This document shows positions 58,060 through 64,000 of a stretch of 64,000 nt of DNA, piece by piece. The stretch's first letter is position 1. The number at the start of each line of letters is the position of its first letter. The position numbers and the translations under genes were made by a program. Under the pieces are notes generated by a model. The model was not told where the DNA came from, ran no database searches, and saw only the letters and a list, made by a program, of their open reading frames with translations. Origin of the DNA: Bryum argenteum (lineage: Eukaryota > Streptophyta > Bryopsida > Bryales > Bryaceae). Location: the NCBI GenBank assembly GCA_037043015.1, contig CM073321.1, positions 18,101,001 through 18,165,000 on the forward strand, read 5' to 3'.

Positions 58060-60455
58060 CTGCAATGTGCAAAGTCATTTGACTTAATAACACAAGGAGT
58101 TGATCACGATATCTAGAGTGGGTTAGACTTGCTGCACCGCAAGACTGATCTAAAAATAGATATTTGTTCAAAAAAACTTTAAATAATTGTTAAAGTAAAA
58201 GTTGATAAAATCAGGAAATTAGATAATAAAAAATTAAATAATTTTACGGATTTACCAAACATAAATGCACGTTTACATACTTGCTACAGTGACAGCGACC
58301 TCACCAATTCCATGAAGCCACCCCATTGCCTATATCGGAAACGCCAGAATGCAAGCCAGTGTTCGAGGTGACCTAATCCAACTTCGGAGGAGGCCTGCGC
58401 CGACGCCCACCATGCTCGGATCGCCCAGTATCTTGTCTCCGCCTCAGCCATAGTGCGTGCATCTTTGTATTGCTTACAAAGATGTCGATGTTGATCCTGC
58501 AGCTCGTGCACGATATATTGTTTGGTGTGTTTCTCTAGGGATTGCGTCCAATGGAAGTAACAAGTCCGTTCGCGGCCTTCCATTGGCACTTTAGGGTCTC
58601 CTGAGGAGCCGTAAATGATCCGCACACAGCGTTCGCTTGGCTTGCGACCGCCGGCCATGAACCCTTGAAATCTGGGCGCTTCCACTCCGTTCCTCGCCCA
58701 TGACGTGGTTTAGGTTCTTCCGTAAGACGATTTGAGCTTTTCCGTCTTGGACCGAAATCACAAAGATGCAATAGTTAAAATGCGGCGATTTTTGAGTCAT
58801 AAACGTGGCACGCTATGGTCGTCCGATTCTTGACACGTTTGACATGGTCGAACATGATCCACGCGTGGGATAAGTCGCCTTGGGGTCGATATACGACGAA
58901 CAAGGTCTACACCGCTTCGGCCCGACCTCCGACATCTTGAAAATGAAAACTTTGTCACTTTCATGTCCTTGGCCCGAACTCAGTTACGCCGAATGTAAGC
59001 CCGATTCTTTGAGGCCTCGAAGCTTGGTGATCCCATCAAGAACACCGTATCTGCGCAAGTGTTTAAACGTGGTAATACGATTCCTGACGCTCGGGGAGTT
59101 CAGCTCTTTACACTGCTCAAAGATAGGTTCTAGCTCCTGGAGGGTGAGCTTGGAGGTTATAGGGTCACCTTCTTCACGGAGAAGTAAGTTTCCGAGTAAG
59201 TCCTTGCTTGCCTCCATGACTATTTTGGACGTGGTAGCTTGTGGATTACGTTCTACGTGCTCCTCTATTAACTCATCAATTATTTTACGTGCACATCTGT
59301 AGTCTCCGACCTTGACAGGATGTTCGTGCGTACCGATATGCTCACACGCCCTCTCTTGACTCTCCTCTCCGAATACATAGAATATTTTAGGACATATAGC
59401 AACACAAACGGGAGGTTCTTTGCAAATCTTACAGACCAGTGTTGAAGGAGGAGGAGGCGCGTGGCCGACAAAGAAGGAGTCCTTGGTAAAGCCCTCGAAC
59501 TCCACTTCATTCACTTGTGCTCTGCGGTCAGGTCGTAGCAAGAAGCCACACTTGTCATTGTGGCATTGAAGATGCCCTACACAGTTAGAGTAGCGGAAAG
59601 ACAACCCGAGGTTGTTGCTGATGTTAGTAGTCATTGTCTTGGTCCACACATGACCGTCGTATCTCTTGTCCATGCCTTCCATAGATTTGGCTACCCTGAC
59701 AGCAGTAGTTGGTCGAACTGGAGGGAGAATGTACATGACATCACCGTTGAAAGTGGGAGGCAGGAAAGAGACGCTGTGAGTACGAATGGAATGGAAATCA
59801 AATTTTTGAGTATAGTTTTGTTGCGAGACATACTACCTAGTCTACGGAGCGAGGAAAGAATGTTTTTGGGTTGTACAACTTTGGAGTCAGGAAGAGAAGT
59901 GGGGTTGGTTCTGAGATTGTGTTGAGAACGAGACGAGGGGGGAGACAGATTCGATGATAGTCGACGGGACGGGATGGACGATTTCCTTTCCCCGTCGGAT
60001 GAATCAGAAATATCAATTCGGACTTCGAGTCTCGGTTCAACCTTGACACGAGGAAGAACTGGAACAACTATGGAGATAGTAGAAGAACTACGAGGAGTGA
60101 GGAGGACAGTGGAAGCATTCATTACGGACTCTGTCAATCCGAACAATCGATACTGTCCAGGCCAAAGCTTATACATTTTGCAATTACTCTCTAGATCGAT
60201 AGGTTCGACTAGGACGGAGTACTGGACAAGATTAGTGTTTGGGTCTAATACATGTTTCTCTAACCAGAGAGAGGACTCATCAAACCCAAATCGAATTGCT
60301 GGCCAAGAGGGAGTGACTTCAGCCACACCATCTACCCCCGGAGGAATGCAGATTGGGGGACTTAAGTCTTCAGACCTAATGGCAATGACGTCTCCAGCGA
60401 GAGGCAAGGGAGCAGAGGATGCCATGGTAGACGGAAGCGACGAAGACAACATCAA
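56620..60455 (-). mobile_element. Mutator-like (MULE) transposase gene with WRKY/FLYWCH-type and SWIM zinc fingers, decayed
   Basis: Minus-strand exons at about 60455-59837, 59773-58690, 58685-58281 and 58059-56620. After an N-terminal S/P-rich part come YDGHVWTKTMTTNISNN, a Cys/His cluster (CVGHLQCHNDKC; CKICKEPPVC; ACEHIGTHEHPVK with the G-x-H-x-H end of WRKY/FLYWCH-type fingers), IMFDHVKRV (first Asp), FQGFMA (second Asp lost here), RERTCYFHWTQSL, FRYRQWGGFM and a SWIM finger CSCPVFKK...SCKHLYF. This is the MULE layout. Defects include a stop at 58983, TAG at 58284-58286 and about three frame changes between 58.9 and 58.6 kb, so it is inactive. No terminal inverted repeats were identified. 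The long final exon is intact. Confidence 0.75.
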
Positions 60456-60976
60456 CAAGTTTGCAGAGAAAGAGAGTCCGAGTTGAGTTTCGAATGTTCA
60501 AATACGAGAAATTGGTGTAGGGTGTTTGCAGACGTATTGAGTACTTAATAAAGGTTATTGCTTATAATAAAACGTACAGGTACTCGATACTCTTCATTGT
60601 AAGCAAGATCAATTGAAAGCACATTACTTATGATACTTAAAATATCTAGATTGACAGAATAGCATTAAGTAGGCAAGATTAAACATATGAGGTCCGCCCA
60701 TAAAATAAGTAGGTACAGAAGAAAAAGTGACAGCGGCAGTCATTGTCAGAGATCTAGTTGGATAATAGATGCGTTCAGAAGTTAGCTTATTTTGGATTGT
60801 CAGACACGGTGAGAGCGAGATGTATAGGAAGACGCGTTGGTTGATTAGTGATTTTGAGCCGCATGGGGGAACTTATATATTGGAGTTGAAAATCATACTT
60901 CAACCTCTTCATTTTCAGCGAGAACACTTAGACTCGTTTAGTAGAACGTGTGAAAAGTTATCTAGCTGTAAGCAAC

Positions 60977-61714
60977 ATGGACGAAATCGCTAGCGGTAGT
61001 GAGAGAGGAAAGGAGGTAGGTCAGAGAAAGAAGAAGCGGAGGGGTGGAACGAAGTTCACTAATTCTAAAGCACAAAGGCGTAGTGCTTTGTGGAGGCGTG
61101 ATGGGAGAAGCTCAAGTGGCGATGATCGAGAGCCAGACGGGTACGATATCTTGATTGACGATGATGTGCTACCACCATTCAGGCGGACTATCAAAATGCG
61201 TTCACTCAACCTCGAAAGTGTCCTGGAGAGTGTCGGGACTGACGAAGCTGAAGAAGAGGAGGAGGAAGGGAGTAGAGGGCAATTCAGGACGTCGAGCGAG
61301 ACAGTTTGTGCGGATGGGGATGACGATGGAGGTGTAGACTCTACACATGAGGTAACGAAGTAGTATATGTTACTAATAAGTTGTTATTTATAAAAGGTAT
61401 ACTATTTCCGATTACAAGTAGGGATTGATATCATCATGTGTTGACTTCAGGATCGCAGAGGATTGGAAGATAAAGACGATCGATCAAGAGACAAAACAAC
61501 AAAGTTTGAGGAGAAAAGAGTCACTGATGTGGGGGACACAGCGGAAGTCACTTTACATCAGGAAACAGACAATGATGTACCGGATGAAGTTGACACAAGC
61601 CCCAAAGAATTAGAGGAGGAGGTACACGAGAAACCCTACTTCCTGGTTTACTGGGAGGACTTAGGGTTGATTAAGTACACAATGAACGAAAGTTCTTTCT
61701 TCAATATGATGTAG
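60977..61714 (+). CDS. Companion gene, right copy (basic-acidic nuclear-type protein), intact
   Basis: Exon 60977-61351 and exon 61451-61714 joined by GAG|GTAACG...ACTTCAG|GAT give 212 residues. A basic N-terminal part (GQRKKKRRGGTKFTNSKAQRRSALWRRDGR) is followed by FRRTIKMRSLNLESVLESV, a long acidic stretch (DEAEEEEEEGSRG) and a hydrophobic end KPYFLVYWEDLGLIKYTM. A decayed paralogue lies at 17519-16936. The ATG was chosen because it starts the conserved region. It is divergent from the MULE (520 bp between starts) and upstream of a gene-B-like exon. Function unknown; the composition suggests a chromatin or nuclear protein. Confidence 0.65.
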
Positions 61715-61719
61715 CTTGA

Positions 61720-62135
61720 ACTTATGACAGTAGACAGTTCCATGATATATATGGATCCCATAGGGATGATTATATTTATTAATGATTTTATAATGCACAC
61801 AGCGTTTCTTGTTGTGGCCCCAATCTTCTACTTGCGGGTCTCAATATCGTAAACATGGGTATCAAGTTCGTACTTCCGGAATATGTGACTTTTGAAAATG
61901 ATGTAGAAGTTGATGAAAAAAGTTAATGAGCAGAATTAACAAATGTAAATATAAATTAAATTATGAATGTATTCGGAGCTAAGAAGGACCAGGGTGGGAC
62001 CTAGTAAGGTAGGGGGGTCCGGTTATTGTATTGGAAGGAGCGGGTAAGGGTCGAGTTTAGGAAGGGACGGGTATCAGCGGGGACGGGTCTAGTAAGGGAC
62101 CAGAGAAGGAACTGCAGCGGGGTATTTAACGTCAG
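61720..62135. other. No gene recognised
   Basis: AT-rich 3' flank of the companion gene, then a purine-rich stretch (GGGACGGGT words) from about 62030. Confidence 0.35.
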
Positions 62136-62137
62136 GA

Positions 62138-62305
62138 ACCGGCTAGTTGCCGGGGTACCGGCGAGCTGTCGGGTACCGGTGAGCTGCCGGGTACCGCCGG
62201 CGAGCTGCCGGGTACCGCTGGCAAGCTGCCGGGTACCGCCGGCGAGCTGCCGGGTACCACCCACAAGCTGCCGGGTACCGCCGGCGAGCTGCCGGGTACT
62301 GCAGG
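62138..62305. repeat. Palindrome family E (GAGCTGCCGGGTACCG)
   Basis: About seven units of GAGCTGCCGGGTACCGCCGGC at 18-26-bp spacing; GCCGGGTACC and GGTACCGCCGGC give local dyad symmetry. The sequence is unrelated to families A-D. The frames across it are repeat artefacts. Confidence 0.85.
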
Positions 62306-62646
62306 CTCTGATCAAAAAAAGCCGCGGGTGGCAGCATTTCGGCGCAGGCCCTCCCCGCCGATGAAGCTCCTGTCGTTTTTGGAGACGGCTCTCTGTGTAC
62401 GCTAGAGGCGCCTCTCTTTCAAGGCCAAAGTCGTCGCTACTGAATTAGCGGATTCGTTTATTAAACTACTTTTGAATAGGACAAGGAGGGAACCGCCAAT
62501 GCGCTCGGCAGGTAGTCAATTGTTAATAGAAGCAGCAAAACGTTCTGGCAGAATGGGAGGCACTTCGATACTGTCAAGTTGTGCGAGGGTGGTTTTTGAT
62601 GAAGCTGCACACAATTGCTGTCAAGAAATTGCAGGCAGAAGAAATC

Positions 62647-62850
62647 ATGGCGGAATCAGCAGAGAAAGAGGTGGCAATGCAAGGAGGTAGTGAGCGCGTC
62701 GAAGAAGGTTTAGAGAATGTGAGTTCCCAGTCCTCAGATTCAAGTCTTTTCGCAAAGTTTTACAAGGAAATCTACAAGGCGCATCGTGCTCCTGATGAAT
62801 CAATGAAAACAAGGGCGGAGTTAGAGGCGTGGTAATGCTCAAAATTCACG
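62647..62850 (+). pseudogene. First exon of a gene-B-like gene, right copy
   Basis: The exon reads MAESAEKEVAMQGGSERVEE...SSDSSLFAKFYKEIYKAHRAPDESMKTRAELEAW, stop, CSKFT, then the donor ACG|GTATGTG. It aligns with the minus-strand exon 16305-16111 (SIESSFFLEFYRAHHYAPREVLKTREELEQFYSSGFK, then GTTTGTG). The TAA stands where the left copy has Tyr (TAC). The rest of the gene would lie beyond the repeat array and the window edge. It follows the right companion gene on the same strand. Confidence 0.6.
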
Positions 62851-63009
62851 GTATGTGTTCAGCAGAACTTCTTGTAACCTTAAACTGTAAGAAATCCAAA
62901 AACCCTAAGTTTTGTATCCCGCAGTAGCTCAAACTCGTGGATCACACATCCGCTTTGTTTTTTGTACTCTGTGATGTTTTAGAGCATGTCCTCTTTTTGT
63001 TAAACTGAG

Positions 63010-64000
63010 TCGCGAGCAGAGAGCTGCGGTGCCGAGGGTCAGCCCTAGGCCCAAGCTGCTCTTTCATCTTTTTGTGATTGAATGGTGGATGTGCTATATT
63101 CTTGCTCGTCGTCGCCAGAAAAAGCTGCTGAGGGTCAGGCCTGAGCCCCAACATGTCACTGTTTGACCTTCGTGGCTGTGCTGAACTTCTTGCTCGTCGC
63201 TGCCAGGGTAGAGCTGCGGTGCCGAGGGCTTGGCTCGAGGCCCCAGCTGCGTCATTTTCCTTCTTGTAATTGCATTCGGGATTTGCTGATCTCCTTGCTC
63301 GTCCGTGCCACGACAGAGCTGCGGTGCCGAGGGCTTGGCACGAGGCCCGAGCTGCTTGCTTTTCCTTCTTGCAATTGCATTCGGATGTGCTCATTTTTGT
63401 GCTGATCTCCTTGCTTGTCGTTGCCAGGGTAGAGCTGCGGTGCCGAGGGCTTGGCTCGAGGCCCCAGCTGCGTCATTTTCCTTCTTGTAATTGCATTCGG
63501 GATTTGCTGATCTCCTTGCTCGTCCTTGCCACGACAAAGATGCGGTGCCGCGGGCTTGGCTCGAGGCCCCAGCTACTTGCTTTTCCTTCCTGTAATTACA
63601 TTCAAATTGTGTTAAACTTCTTAGTCGTCGTTGCCGGGGTAGAGCTGGGGTGCCGAGGGCTTGGCTCGAGGCCCGAGCTGCGTCATTTTTCTTCTTGTAA
63701 TTGCATTCGGAATTTGCTGATCTCCTTGCTCGTCCTTGCCACGACAGAGCTGCGGTGCCGAGGGCTTGGCTCGAGGCCCCAGCTGCTTGCTTTTTCTTCT
63801 TGTAATTGCATTCGAATGTGCTCTTTTTTGTGCTGATCTCCTTGCTTGTCGTTGCCAGGGTAGAGCTGCGGTGCCGAGGGCTTGGCTCGAGGCCCCAGCT
63901 GCGTCATTTTCCTTCTTGTAATTGCATTCGGGATTTGCTGATCTCCTTGCTCGTCCTTGCCACAACAGAGCTGCGGTGCCGAGGGCTTGGCACGAGGCCC
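63010..64000. repeat. Tandem array with 431-bp higher-order unit (four ~108-bp monomers)
   Basis: GAGCTGCGGTGCCGAGGGC begins monomers near 63020, 63211, 63317, 63432, 63538, 63642, 63748, 63863 and 63968. The step pattern 106/115/106/104 repeats, so corresponding monomers are 430-431 bp apart. Each monomer holds an imperfect dyad (AGCTGCGGTGCCGAG...CTCGAGGCCCCAGCT) and a TTCCTTCTTGTAATTGCATTC spacer. It follows the donor of the exon ending at 62850, so it may be intronic. It continues past the window. Frames on both strands are artefacts. Confidence 0.95.

Noticed and set aside
930-58286. Reassigned UAG codon (for example UAG = Gln)
   Set aside because: The 957-codon DUF7869 exon and the 480-codon SWIM exon contain no internal TAG, and two TAG sites correspond to Trp and not Gln. 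Decay is the simpler explanation.
930-58286. U-to-C RNA editing that repairs TAG stops
   Set aside because: Known for plant organelle transcripts, not for nuclear genes with GT-AG introns. It also cannot explain TAG at Trp positions.
63163-63965. Repetitive ORFs (AVPRAWLEAP type) on both strands
   Set aside because: They are products of the tandem array, open on both strands without independent coding evidence.

Overview
The window looks like nuclear DNA of a non-seed land plant, most likely a bryophyte and less likely a lycophyte or fern. The evidence is GT-AG introns, degenerate TTTAGGG-like sequence, a telo-box near the 5' end of one gene, CACTA, Mutator-like (MULE) and mariner-type elements, and DUF7869 and MULE/SWIM proteins of the kind I recall from mosses and liverworts. 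The species assignment is inference. I see no reverse transcriptase, integrase or capsid gene, no rRNA and no housekeeping operon. The window is an accessory region made of multicopy, partly decayed gene families and a great deal of short repeat DNA.

Layout. 0-8 kb: a duplicated exon fragment, a mariner-type MITE with long inverted repeats, and two unrecognised gene fragments. 8-17.5 kb (minus strand): a decayed gene (gene B) with a ParB-like motif and a possible methyltransferase region. It is interrupted inside an exon by a CACTA element and preceded on the same strand by an acidic companion gene. 19.4-27.3 kb (minus): a probable FCP1/HAD-like gene remnant and a large multi-exon gene (gene A) with a ParB-like motif; the predicted N-terminus of gene A copies the histone H3 tail. 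27.4-28.3 kb: a regular 53-bp array of one palindrome. 30.9-33.9 kb: a 3-kb array of GGGGCCCC dyads. 34.1-34.9 kb: a RING-like gene in AT-rich DNA. 39.0-43.3 kb: an apparently intact DUF7869 gene with a palindrome array in its 5' intron. 45.4-48.8 kb (minus): a decayed second DUF7869 copy flanked by another palindrome family. 51.4-52.9 kb: a 175-bp satellite. 54.9-55.9 kb: a third palindrome array. 56.6-60.5 kb (minus): a decayed MULE with zinc-finger and SWIM domains. 61.0-62.9 kb (plus): a second companion gene followed by a first exon like that of gene B. 63-64 kb: a four-monomer, 431-bp higher-order repeat.

Two themes stand out. First, at least five unrelated families of short palindromes (about 18-30 bp) occupy this one region. 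They lie as single copies in introns, inside exons, and as arrays. In one exon, removing 22 nt around the palindrome restores the reading frame, which suggests they insert. Second, the gene families here (ParB-like genes, DUF7869, MULE, FCP1-like) carry premature stops that are mostly TAG. Most fit C-to-T change in CHG or CG context, as expected for silenced, methylated plant DNA. The ParB-like genes, with their H3-like tail, possible methyltransferase region and repeated companion-gene order, are the best candidate for an undescribed system.
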